Shown here: positions 1 through 8,666 of the stretch, piece after piece
Position numbering within the stretch: position 1 is the stretch's first letter
How the letters are laid out: each line of letters opens with the position of its first letter
From: Paenibacillus sp. 1011MAR3C5
Lineage (GTDB): Bacteria; Bacillota; Bacilli; Paenibacillales; Paenibacillaceae
Assembly: GCF_003591485.1 (NCBI RefSeq)
Contig: NZ_QZCF01000004.1
Span: 1-64,000, forward strand
Length of the DNA stretch: 64,000 nt
Direction: 5' to 3'
The notes under the pieces: model-generated
The model's input: only the letters and a program-made list of their open reading frames with translations
What the model was told of the DNA's origin: nothing
Databases searched by the model: none
Made by a program: the position numbers and the translations under genes

Positions 1-1
1 A

Positions 2-1771
2 GGCTGGTATACGAATTCCGGTTTAACAACGGTGTGGAATTTTGGTGCCGATTTGGTTAAAGGAGATATGACATTGTATGCGAAGTGGACGGCCAATACC
101 TATACAGTAAGCTTCCTGTCGAACGGCGGCTCGGCGGTAGCTGCTCAAACGATAGCCTACGATGACAAGGTCGCATCGCCGGCAAACCCAAGCAAAGCAG
201 GTCATACCTTCGCAGGCTGGTATACGAATTCCGGTTTAACGACGGCTTGGAACTTTGGTACCGGTTTGGTTAAAGAAAACTTGACACTGTATGCGAAATG
301 GACAGCCAATACTTATAAGGTAAGTTTTCAGTCGAATGGCGGATCAGCGGTAGCTGCTCAAACGATAGCCTACGATGGCAAGATCGTATCGCCGACAAAC
401 CCAAGCAAAGCAGGTCATACCTTCGGGGGCTGGTATACGAATTCCGGTTTAACGACGGCTTGGAACTTTGGTACAGGTCTGGTTAAAGGAAATATGACGC
501 TGTATGCAAAATGGACAGTCGAAACGTATACGGTAAGCTTCCAGTCGAACGGCGGCTCGGCGATAGCTGTTCAAACGATAGCCTACGACGGCAAGGTCGC
601 ATCGCCGACCAATCCAAGCAAAGCAGGTCATACCTTCGCGGGTTGGTATACGAATTCCGGTTTAACAACGGCCTGGAATTTTGGTACCGGTTTGGTTAAA
701 GAAAACTTGACACTGTATGCGAAATGGACAGCCAATACTTATAAGGTAAGTTTTCAGTCGAATGGCGGCTCAGCGGTAGCTGCTCAAACGATAGCCTACG
801 ACGGCAAGATCGCATCGCCGACAAACCCAAGCAAAGCAGGTCATACCTTTGTTAACTGGTATAAAGATGAGAAATTAACAACACTTTGGGTGTTTGCCAC
901 GGATGTCGTTACAGAAGAGATCACTCTTTATGCTGGATGGGATAAAGAAATCTATACCGTTCGCTTCGAAACAACTGGAGGAACGGAAATCATTGATCAA
1001 CGAATTGCATTTGAAGAAGGTGCAGTTATACCTGCAAATCCCAAAAAGTCAGGATATACTTTTGCAGGTTGGTTCAAAGATGAGGACTTCACATTGGGCT
1101 GGAATTTCAAAACAGATGTCGTTACAGCCGATATGACGCTGTATGCCAAATGGTCAAAAACTGTTTATGTTGAAACGCCAGAACCCATTATAGAACCAGA
1201 ACCGGAACCGGAACCGGAACCCATACCGGAAGAAGAACCTGTACAAAATGTATGTCCTACAAGATTCACAGATATATCTGCTCATTGGGCGGAGAACGCG
1301 ATAAGAGACATTGCTGGTCGTTGTATTATAATAGGATACCCGGACGGAGAGTTTAAACCGAATGCTCCGCTTATTAGAGCGCATGTTGCGGTAATGCTCA
1401 CAAGAGCATTGGAATTATCGCCAAACCGCCCGTCAAACAGCTTTAATGATGTCTCAAACGATAGTCCGTACGATGAGGCTATCTCGAAGGCTTCACAAGC
1501 AGGCATTTTCGAAGGAACGAATGGATACTTTTATCCAGATCAGCAGCTTACGCGAGCACAAATGGCCAAGATTCTTGTCATTGCCTTCAATTTGCCAATA
1601 GGCGGAAAGAGTATTTTCCAAGATGTACCTCACACACATTGGGCTTCTCCATATATCGCTGCTTTGGAGTCTCACGGCTTAACGCTCGGTGAGGATGGGT
1701 ATTACAAACCTGAAGAACCAGTTACTCGTGCGCAATTTGTAGCATTTATGTACCGTGCACTTCATTTGTAA
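2..1771 (+). CDS. SLH surface protein with InlB-type repeats (5' end outside window)
   Basis: The reading frame is open from base 2, so the N-terminus and signal peptide lie upstream; 589 residues are visible. They begin inside a tandem array of Listeria-Bacteroides (InlB B, Flg_new) repeats with the pattern YTVSFxSNGG...GHTFAGWYTN...LYAKWT. Unit length is 71 residues (213 bp): one partial unit, four near-identical units and one divergent unit up to about residue 385. A Pro/Glu linker (about 393-413) follows, then three SLH domains starting near residues 421, 480 and 538 (FTDISAHW, FNDVSND, FQDVPHTHW, with TRAxxA-type motifs). SLH triplets usually tether proteins to pyruvylated wall polymer, and InlB repeats act as stalk or adhesive modules. 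I infer a cell-surface adhesin or stalk protein. A hairpin terminator follows the stop codon. Confidence 0.9.
   Translation, partial: GWYTNSGLTTVWNFGADLVKGDMTLYAKWTANTYTVSFLSNGGSAVAAQTIAYDDKVASPANPSKAGHTFAGWYTNSGLTTAWNFGTGLVKENLTLYAKWTANTYKVSFQSNGGSAVAAQTIAYDGKIVSPTNPSKAGHTFGGWYTNSGLTTAWNFGTGLVKGNMTLYAKWTVETYTVSFQSNGGSAIAVQTIAYDGKVASPTNPSKAGHTFAGWYTNSGLTTAWNFGTGLVKENLTLYAKWTANTYKVSFQSNGGSAVAAQTIAYDGKIASPTNPSKAGHTFVNWYKDEKLTTLWVFATDVVTEEITLYAGWDKEIYTVRFETTGGTEIIDQRIAFEEGAVIPANPKKSGYTFAGWFKDEDFTLGWNFKTDVVTADMTLYAKWSKTVYVETPEPIIEPEPEPEPEPIPEEEPVQNVCPTRFTDISAHWAENAIRDIAGRCIIIGYPDGEFKPNAPLIRAHVAVMLTRALELSPNRPSNSFNDVSNDSPYDEAISKASQAGIFEGTNGYFYPDQQLTRAQMAKILVIAFNLPIGGKSIFQDVPHTHWASPYIAALESHGLTLGEDGYYKPEEPVTRAQFVAFMYRALHL
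99..947 (+). repeat. Tandem 213-bp coding repeats (InlB B units)
   Basis: The block gtcatac within the HTF codons recurs at 201, 414, 627 and 840, exactly 213 bp apart, and whole units differ at only a few bases. A fifth, diverged unit follows to about 1157. Such identity favours slippage or recombination and copy-number change. Confidence 0.85.
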
Positions 1772-1830
1772 ACTATTTACTTGAAAGATAAAAGAGGTTA
1801 TTCCGTGCTTGCTTCATAATAGGAATGAGA

Positions 1831-1865
1831 GAGAGGTTGTCCACTTTTCGGACAGCCTCTTTTTC
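1831..1865 (+). terminator. Rho-independent terminator of the InlB-repeat SLH gene
   Basis: The inverted repeat gaggttgtcc / ggacagcctc has a 7-base loop and is followed directly by a T run, about 60 bases after the stop codon. Confidence 0.85.
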
Positions 1866-1954
1866 TAGCAAATGCTTTTTATTCAGCCACCGCAAACGAG
1901 AATGGTGAACACCTTAAAAGGTGATGTGAAAGTGCCTGTTAATTGGCTATGGAC

Positions 1955-2110
1955 CTACCTAATAGTATCGATGGCATCCAACTTCATGACCGTTCCATTC
2001 GCAGCTTGGATCGTGCCTTCCGTATTCCACTTGCCAATGAACGGTTGCAGACGTTCCATCGCTGACTGGGCTGTCAACCGTTTGTCGTCCATTTGCCTTA
2101 CCCTTTCCAT
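1955..2110 (-). pseudogene. N-terminal remnant of a DUF1579-like protein
   Basis: On the minus strand an ATG at 2108-2110 opens a 51-codon frame ending in TAG at 1955-1957. It reads MERVRQMDDKRL... then MERLQPFIGKWNTEGTI and ends VMKLDAIDTIR. The segment LQPFIGKW-TEG...DAIDT matches, from memory, the start of DUF1579/THAP4-like beta-barrel proteins, in which the next residues are usually Y-E-W-L-P-G-G. The frame stops just where that core would begin, so I call it a truncated remnant. A nearby hairpin at 2142-2175 may belong to the same dead locus. Family assignment is by motif recall only. Confidence 0.5.
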
Positions 2111-2141
2111 CAGAATAGTCCAATTCCTGAGAAAACAATGT

Positions 2142-2175
2142 AGAAGAGCCTCGAACCGCCAGGGGCTCTTCTTTT
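2142..2175 (+). terminator. Hairpin with T-rich tail in the 1.8-2.4 kb gap
   Basis: A nine-base stem agaagagcc / ggctcttct with a 13-base loop is followed by tttt. No intact plus-strand gene lies immediately upstream, so it may be left from a deleted gene. Confidence 0.5.
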
Positions 2176-2366
2176 GTCAGATATCGACATTGAAGCAGGG
2201 CATTAGACGTATCCCATATAGGACTAAGGACACTTTTGTTTATTCTATGTTTATTCCCGTGTTGTACAATGATGCCGTTGCCTATCAATTGAGGATCGAA
2301 TCCCAATGATAGAGGTAGAAGAGACGGCAGTTCGAGTTCACATTATGCTGCGAAGGAGACTAGAAG

Positions 2367-5300
2367 ATGACTCGAAAGAGGATAAGAGTTTTAAAAGGAT
2401 TTTTGGCGGGATTTCTCGTTTTGGCTATGCTTTTGCCTGATTTTGGCGGGCAAAGGGCAATGGCTGCGGTGGCGCCGATCTTGGCGGATCCCAGCGGCAA
2501 TAAGTATCAGGACTTTTCAGGACAGTCATATCCCCCTAATGGTAATCTGCGGATAGGGAATGGAAATGTAATTGGAGATAGAGAAGACAGTGATCCGGAA
2601 GTTATCGGAGATGAGAGATATGTCTTTGATTATTGGGAGACCGATAATAATGGCGGCATGTCAAACAAAGATAACCGTCAGATATTATGGTTTACCGTAG
2701 GTACTACCTTGGGATTGTTTGATTTGAACTATTACTTCAAAAAGCAAGAATGGGACGGCAGCGACTGGGTGGATACCGGCGATGTTGATAGGAGGACGAC
2801 CCATTTTTTGGTATCAGATTGGCCGACTTTGGCAAATGTAGTAAATGTCAAAGCCGAGGCCGAGCCTTCAACGACAATAAACAGCGGCTCATCTTTCACG
2901 TTAGTGGCTGAAGGGGACCGTCAACTCGCAGAAGGAATTTCACATCTTGATCAGAAATTTATTCCGGATAAATGGAAATCGTCTGAATATGGTAATCCGG
3001 AGGGTTCATTCGTCTTGGGTAGCGACAACAGGTACACTTCTGTGTACACACCTTCAATCAGCGGAACTTTCACTGTGACGGTTATGTTTAAGGAATTGGA
3101 GTACAATGGATATTTGAAAGAATGGCAACCACGCTCGAATGGTCGCAGTCCTTCTAAGTCACTGAGTGTGACTGTTCAGTCTTACAATGCAGACAAGTTC
3201 AAGAATAAGCTTACTCTGAGCTCGACGTCTATTAACGTAGGCGAGACGGTCACTCTGACAGCGGAAGGAGACGGGCCTCCGGGCAGTACGTACTATCAAG
3301 GGGACACACGCTATTTACCAAAGACATGGTCGTCAACTGAAGGTGGCGGAAAGACAGGCTCCTTCATACTTGGCGAAGATGGCAGCTACACCGCCCAGTA
3401 TACTCCCGGAAATCCAGGGTACTTTGAAATAAATGTTAAATTTATGCTGCAAAGATGGTACGACGGTCGTTGGAACGATCAATTTGAAGATTCCTTGACG
3501 ACGTTGCCCCTCCCGGCTGTGACAGTCACCCGGCCTCCGGCAAAACTCGCAAACCCTGACAATAACAGCTTGACAGCCAGTCCGAGCGAAGTTTCGTTAG
3601 GAGGGTCAGTGACGCTTACGGCCAAAGGCGACCGCCAAGAAGCAACCACCGGGAACACCCAAGATGAACGGTATGTGCCGATTAGCTGGACATCTGAGGA
3701 GAACGGGAAGTCAGGAGCATTCACTGAGGACAGCAACGGCAACTACACGTCTGCCTATACGCCTTCGGCTGCAGGCAGTTATCTTGTAACAGCAACTTTC
3801 CAAAAGTATATGCTTTTTGACGGCGTATGGTACGAAAACGGAAAGGATACAAAAACGACAACGGTGACGGCAACGGTCCCGACGGAACCGACGGAAGCCA
3901 GCGCCGGCAACAACAGTGTCAGCGCGAATCCGAGCAGCGTAACGGCGGGCACGGAGGTCACGCTGACGGCTGAAGGCGACCGCCAATCGGCTGACGGCGT
4001 ATTGGCGGGTGACGAGCGTTATGTTCCGGTAAGCTGGAGCTCAACGGAGAGCGGCAAGGCGGGAGTGTTCGCCAAGGACGGCAATGCAATTTACACTTCC
4101 GATTATACGCCTGCGTCTGCGGGCACTTATACGGTCACGGCGACCTTCCAGATGCAAACGTGGGACGGGTCGGCGTGGAGCGATGTTAACGGAGCGACGG
4201 ATACGAAGACGACCACTGTGACGGTTACGGCTGCACCAGAAGCGCCGGAAGCGAACGCCGGCAACAACAGTGTCAGCGCGAACCCAAGCAGTGTGACGTC
4301 GGGCGCAACGGTTACACTGACGGCTGTAGGCGATCGGCAATCGTCGGACGGCGCATTTGCCGGTTATGAACGCTATTTGCCAGTAAGCTGGAGCTCGACA
4401 GAGAGCGGCAAAATGGGTACGTTCACGAAGGACAATAATGGCAACTACACATCCGACTATATGACTTCGGCAGCTGGAAGCTATACAATCACGGCGCTAT
4501 TCCAGAAGCAAAGCTGGGATGGTACGGACTGGGTAGCGGTTGCTGAAGCGACGGATACGAAGACGGCAACGGTGACGGTAACGGCCGCACCAGAACCGAC
4601 GAAACCAACGGAAGCGACTGCTGACAACAACAGTGTCAGCGCAAGCCCAAGCAGCGTAACGACTGGCAAAGAGGTCACGCTGACAGCGGCAGGCGACCGT
4701 CAATCGGCGGACGGCACATTGGTTGGTGACCAGCGTTACGTACCGGTAAGCTGGAGCTCGACAGAGAGCGGCAAGACGGGAACGTTCACGAAGGACAATA
4801 ACGGCGAGTACACCGCTGCTTATACGCCTTCGGCAACTGGAAGCTATACGGTCACGGCGACGTTCCAGAAGCAAACGTGGAATGGTACGGCGTGGGGCGA
4901 TGTTAGCGAAGCGGCGGATACGAAGACGGCAACGGTGACGGTCACGGCTGCACCGGAACCGACGAAACCAACGGAAGCAACTGCTGACAACAACAGTGTT
5001 AGTGCAAGCCCGAGTAGTGTAACGTCGGGCGGAAAGGTCACGCTGACAGCTACGGGCGATCTGCAATCGGCGGACGGCACAATTGTCGGCGACGAGCGTT
5101 ATGTACCGGTAAGCTGGAGCTCGACAGAGAGCGGCAAGACGGGTACGTTTACGAAGGACAATAACGGCAAGTACACGGCAGCTTATACGCCTTCGGCTGC
5201 AGGAAGCCATACGGTAACGGCGACGTTCCAGAAGCAAACGTGGAATGGTACAGTGTGGAGTGATGTAAGCGGGGAGTCAGATACGAAGACGACAACGGTG

Positions 5301-7715
5301 ACGGTCACGGCCGCACCGGAACCGACAGAACCAACGGAAGCGAAAGCCGACAACAACAGTGTCAGTGCAAGCCCAAGCAGCGTAACAGCGGGCGGAAAGG
5401 TCACGCTGACGGCTGATGGCGACCGCCAAACGGCGGACGGCGCATTGGTTGGTGACGAGCGTTATGTACCGGTAAGCTGGAGCTCGACAGAGAGCGGCAA
5501 GATGGGGACGTTCACGAAGGACAATAACGGCAACTACACAGCTGCTTACAAGCCTTCGGCCACTGGAAGCCATACGGTAACCGCGATATTCCAGAAGGAA
5601 ACGTGGAATGGTACGGCGTGGGTGGCGGTCGCTGGAGCGACGGATACGAAAGCGACAACAGTAACAGTAACAGCCGCACCAGAACCGACAGAACCGACGG
5701 AAGCGAAAGCCGACAACAATAGTGTCAGCGCAAGCCCTGGCAGCGTAACGTCGGGCACAGCGGTTACGATGACGGCTTCGGGCGATCGGCAATCGGCGGA
5801 TGGCGCCTTTGTCGGTGACGAGCGTTACGTACCGGTAGGCTGGAGCTCGACAGAGAGCGGCAAGACGGGTACGTTCACGAAGGACAATAATGGAAACTAC
5901 ACGGCTGCATATAAGCCTTCGGCCGTTGGAAGCCATACGGTAACGGCGACATTCCAGAAGCAAACGTGGGACGGTACGGTGTGGAGCGATGTGAGCGGAG
6001 CGACGGATACAAAGACCACAACGGTGACGGTAACAGCCGTACCGGAACCGACGGAACCAACGGAAGCGAATGCTGGTAACAACAGTGTCAGCGCAAGCTC
6101 GGGCAGTGTAACGTCGGGCGGAAAGGTCACACTGACGGCTGCGGGCGATCGGCAATCGGTGGACGGAGCATTTGTCGGTGACGAGCGTTACGTGCCGGTA
6201 GGCTGGAGCTCGATAGAAAGCGGCAAGACGGGTACGTTCACGAAGGACAATACCGGCAACTACACGGCTGCTTACAGGCCCTCGGCCGCCGGAAACTATA
6301 CGGTAACAGCGACGTTCCAAAAGCAAACATGGGACGGTACGGCGTGGATCGATGTTAGCGGAGCGACGGATACGAAGACGATAGTTGTAACCGTTAGGAA
6401 TGGAGGCTCAACTCCGATGCCGCCACAGGATCCTTCTGAATCCACAGATTCAAGCGAATCTGAATCCAGCGTCATTGTTTTAGTTAATGGTAAAGCCGAA
6501 AACGCAGGCACTGCAATAACGACTACAATGAACGGTCAATCGGCGATGATCATCATCGTTGATCAAAAAAAGATTGAGGAAAAACTTGCGACTGAGGGTT
6601 TTGGTGCGGTCGTGACGGTTCCGGTGAAAACCAATTCCGATGTAGTTGTAGCAGAGCTTAATGGCCATTTGATTCAAGAAATGGAAGACCTGCAAGCTAC
6701 TCTTGTTGTAAAAACTGATCGTGCAATATACACCGTGCCTTCCGTTCAAATCAACATGAATGAGTTATCGAAGCAATTCGGAACGAATGTTTCGCTGCAG
6801 GACATCAAGGTAGAGCTTCAATTTGGCTCAACACCGGCCGATATGGCGAAGGTCGTCGGGCAATCGGCAACGAACGGAAGCTTTACGCCTGTAATGCCAG
6901 CGATGGACTTTATCGTCAAGGGTACCTATGGCGACAAGACAGTAGAAATTTCAACCTTCAGCGTTTATGTTGAACGTGCTATTGCAATTCCGGACGGCCT
7001 CGATCCGAACAAGATTACGACTGGTGTCGTCGTCGATCCGGATGGCACTTCCCGCCATGTGCCGACCAAGATCACAATTATCGATGGCAGGTATTTCGCC
7101 GTCATCAATAGCTTGACCAACAGCACATACTCGGTCGTGTGGCACCCTCTCGAATTCAGCGATGTGGAGAAGCATTGGGCGAAAGATGCGGCCAACGATA
7201 TGGGCTCCCGCATGGTAGTAAGTGGCACTGGCAATGGCAAGTTCAGTCCAAATCGCGACATTACTCGTGCTGAATTTGCGGCGATTATCGTCCGCGGATT
7301 GGGGTTGAAACCGAGCAAAGAAGCCGCTCCTTTCCAGGATGTCAAGGGGACGGATTGGTATAATAGCGCGATTAGTACGGCATTCGCATACGGGTTGATT
7401 GACGGTTTCGGGGACGGTACGTTCCGCCCGAACGACAAGATTACGCGGGAACAGGCAATGGTCATTGTCGTCAAGGCGATGAAGATTACCGGTCTAAACG
7501 CCAAACTTTCGGAGCAATCGGCTGAATCGCTGCTACATCCATTCGCAGACGCATCCGCTTTGTCCGATTGGGCGAAGAGCAGCGTCGCGGATAACATTCA
7601 AGCAGGCATTATTATGGGAAGAAGCGACACGCAGCTCGCACCGAAAGCTTATATCACTAGAGCTGAGGTTGCGACGGTTATCCAGCGGCTGCTTCGGAAA
7701 TCCGATCTGATTTAA
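2367..7715 (+). CDS. Giant SLH surface protein with Ig-like tandem repeats
   Basis: 1782 residues. The ATG is preceded by gaaggagac. An N-terminal signal sequence (basic MTRKRIR, hydrophobic core to about residue 32, AMAA cleavage region) indicates export. From about residue 60 to 1350 the protein is a series of about eleven units of 110-121 residues; conserved elements are NNSVSASPSSVT, VTLTAxGDRQSADG, DERYVPVSWSSTESG, YTAAYTPSAAGS and ATFQKQTWDGTAW. Units are joined by Pro/Glu/Thr linkers (APEPTEPTEA). A non-repetitive beta-rich region (about 1370-1590) precedes three SLH domains near residues 1596, 1656 and 1726. The units look like bacterial Ig-like folds, but I cannot name the family. 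Likely role: a long, wall-anchored stalk or S-layer-associated protein. GC-rich codon use in the repeats contrasts with the AT-richer SLH gene at 8.7 kb. Confidence 0.9.
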   Translation: MTRKRIRVLKGFLAGFLVLAMLLPDFGGQRAMAAVAPILADPSGNKYQDFSGQSYPPNGNLRIGNGNVIGDREDSDPEVIGDERYVFDYWETDNNGGMSNKDNRQILWFTVGTTLGLFDLNYYFKKQEWDGSDWVDTGDVDRRTTHFLVSDWPTLANVVNVKAEAEPSTTINSGSSFTLVAEGDRQLAEGISHLDQKFIPDKWKSSEYGNPEGSFVLGSDNRYTSVYTPSISGTFTVTVMFKELEYNGYLKEWQPRSNGRSPSKSLSVTVQSYNADKFKNKLTLSSTSINVGETVTLTAEGDGPPGSTYYQGDTRYLPKTWSSTEGGGKTGSFILGEDGSYTAQYTPGNPGYFEINVKFMLQRWYDGRWNDQFEDSLTTLPLPAVTVTRPPAKLANPDNNSLTASPSEVSLGGSVTLTAKGDRQEATTGNTQDERYVPISWTSEENGKSGAFTEDSNGNYTSAYTPSAAGSYLVTATFQKYMLFDGVWYENGKDTKTTTVTATVPTEPTEASAGNNSVSANPSSVTAGTEVTLTAEGDRQSADGVLAGDERYVPVSWSSTESGKAGVFAKDGNAIYTSDYTPASAGTYTVTATFQMQTWDGSAWSDVNGATDTKTTTVTVTAAPEAPEANAGNNSVSANPSSVTSGATVTLTAVGDRQSSDGAFAGYERYLPVSWSSTESGKMGTFTKDNNGNYTSDYMTSAAGSYTITALFQKQSWDGTDWVAVAEATDTKTATVTVTAAPEPTKPTEATADNNSVSASPSSVTTGKEVTLTAAGDRQSADGTLVGDQRYVPVSWSSTESGKTGTFTKDNNGEYTAAYTPSATGSYTVTATFQKQTWNGTAWGDVSEAADTKTATVTVTAAPEPTKPTEATADNNSVSASPSSVTSGGKVTLTATGDLQSADGTIVGDERYVPVSWSSTESGKTGTFTKDNNGKYTAAYTPSAAGSHTVTATFQKQTWNGTVWSDVSGESDTKTTTVTVTAAPEPTEPTEAKADNNSVSASPSSVTAGGKVTLTADGDRQTADGALVGDERYVPVSWSSTESGKMGTFTKDNNGNYTAAYKPSATGSHTVTAIFQKETWNGTAWVAVAGATDTKATTVTVTAAPEPTEPTEAKADNNSVSASPGSVTSGTAVTMTASGDRQSADGAFVGDERYVPVGWSSTESGKTGTFTKDNNGNYTAAYKPSAVGSHTVTATFQKQTWDGTVWSDVSGATDTKTTTVTVTAVPEPTEPTEANAGNNSVSASSGSVTSGGKVTLTAAGDRQSVDGAFVGDERYVPVGWSSIESGKTGTFTKDNTGNYTAAYRPSAAGNYTVTATFQKQTWDGTAWIDVSGATDTKTIVVTVRNGGSTPMPPQDPSESTDSSESESSVIVLVNGKAENAGTAITTTMNGQSAMIIIVDQKKIEEKLATEGFGAVVTVPVKTNSDVVVAELNGHLIQEMEDLQATLVVKTDRAIYTVPSVQINMNELSKQFGTNVSLQDIKVELQFGSTPADMAKVVGQSATNGSFTPVMPAMDFIVKGTYGDKTVEISTFSVYVERAIAIPDGLDPNKITTGVVVDPDGTSRHVPTKITIIDGRYFAVINSLTNSTYSVVWHPLEFSDVEKHWAKDAANDMGSRMVVSGTGNGKFSPNRDITRAEFAAIIVRGLGLKPSKEAAPFQDVKGTDWYNSAISTAFAYGLIDGFGDGTFRPNDKITREQAMVIVVKAMKITGLNAKLSEQSAESLLHPFADASALSDWAKSSVADNIQAGIIMGRSDTQLAPKAYITRAEVATVIQRLLRKSDLI
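3900..6390 (+). repeat. Seven near-identical ~360-bp coding repeats
   Basis: The segment caacagtgtcagcgc (with minor variants) recurs near 3910, 4263, 4627, 4989, 5351, 5714 and 6080, a spacing of about 351-366 bp, with high identity over each unit. Three or four diverged units lie upstream, between about 2560 and 3890. The array encodes the Ig-like domains. Confidence 0.85.
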
Positions 7716-7726
7716 TAGCAAGGCTC

Positions 7727-7763
7727 AAAAAGAGACCTGGAATCCATTGAGATTCCAGGTCTC
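7727..7763 (-). terminator. Terminator between convergent genes
   Basis: The inverted repeat gagacctggaatc / gattccaggtctc (13-base stem, 6-base loop) is followed by TTTTTG only when read on the minus strand, so it best serves the DUF1877 gene. It may also stop plus-strand transcription. Confidence 0.75.
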
Positions 7764-7809
7764 CTGTGCATTCAAGTCTCATTTGCATTGTGTGCTCAGC
7801 ATAGGCGAA

Positions 7810-8298
7810 TTAGAAAATATAGAAGATGAGACCTTTGCCCTCCGCTGCAGCTTGGCTGAAGAAACGCCGTATTTCATTAAAATGCTGCAGGATGTAAGCA
7901 AAGAATGCGTCCGCATCCTCGTCTGAAACCACGCCCTGCTCAAGAGGGTATACTTCTTCCTTGAGCATGATGGGGAAATCATACCGCAAGCGGAGCTGCG
8001 CTTCATCCAGCTCAGACATAGCCTGCAGCGCTGCTGCAACTTGCTCGGCGCGCAAGGAAAACGCCCCGAACGAGCCGAATTCGATGCCTTTGTCCGATGT
8101 CAGCGGAACCACATAGCCAAGAGGGGGCTCACCATCGGCAATATTTCCACAAAGCAAGTAGTGAATCGCCTCCCAGGATCTATCAATGTCCAGACCGGGA
8201 TAGTTGTCTATTTTCAAACTCTTCAATGCAAGGTCGCCTGCAGCGATTTGCTGCACCAGGTTGTCAGCCATAGCAAAGTAATACCCGCGCATTCCCAT
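7810..8298 (-). CDS. DUF1877 (YfbM-like) protein
   Basis: 162 residues, starting MGMRGYYFAMADNLVQQI. The MGMxGYYF start, the central S-x-E-A-I-H-Y-L-L stretch and the G-x-x-I-E-F-G-S-F-G-A segment are typical of DUF1877 proteins, small cytosolic proteins of unknown function. A GGGGAGG site precedes the ATG. It is a single gene, convergent with the SLH protein at 2.4-7.7 kb, with a shared hairpin downstream. No catalytic motif is visible. Confidence 0.75.
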   Translation of the reverse strand: MGMRGYYFAMADNLVQQIAAGDLALKSLKIDNYPGLDIDRSWEAIHYLLCGNIADGEPPLGYVVPLTSDKGIEFGSFGAFSLRAEQVAAALQAMSELDEAQLRLRYDFPIMLKEEVYPLEQGVVSDEDADAFFAYILQHFNEIRRFFSQAAAEGKGLIFYIF

Positions 8299-8666
8299 GT
8301 TGTCAGTCTTCCTCCCCTATTTAGTAGTGACTATACTGCATGATCTAAATGTAACATCCTGGAATTGTGTGTTCAAGGAACCTTAGACACAAGTGACAAA
8401 TCTAACAAAAGTTGAGACAGGGATTATAACTTGATTTGATCCGTCCATTCCTTTTTTTAAAAATGTACAACTTTAGTTGGACTACAACCTCTAGTCATTC
8501 GAACTATACTATCTGATGGAGGAGTTAACGGGTATCGAGATAAGGAGGAGCATAGTTCGGAGAATGAGTTTGAAAACTGCTTTAAACAGGATAAAAATGT
8601 TATTATGAACTTAATTAACTATCTTAAATATTTTAATAGTAACCAGTGTGGAAGGAAGTGTAATGG
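8299..8666. other. Intergenic region between divergent genes
   Basis: AT-rich 368-bp region that must hold promoters for the DUF1877 gene and the 8.7-kb SLH gene. Candidate -10 boxes exist (for example tatact near 8507), but none has a convincing -35 at 16-18 bp, so I assign none. No riboswitch-like or other clear structure was seen. Confidence 0.4.

Noticed and set aside
1872..2309. 145-codon plus-strand frame
   Set aside because: No family resemblance or ribosome site; it crosses the minus-strand DUF1579-like remnant, which explains the sequence better.
4497..6326. Long minus-strand open frames (246 and 349 codons) opposite the Ig-like repeats
   Set aside because: Arg/Ser/Cys-rich shadow translations of a repetitive coding sequence; the same pattern recurs with each repeat unit.
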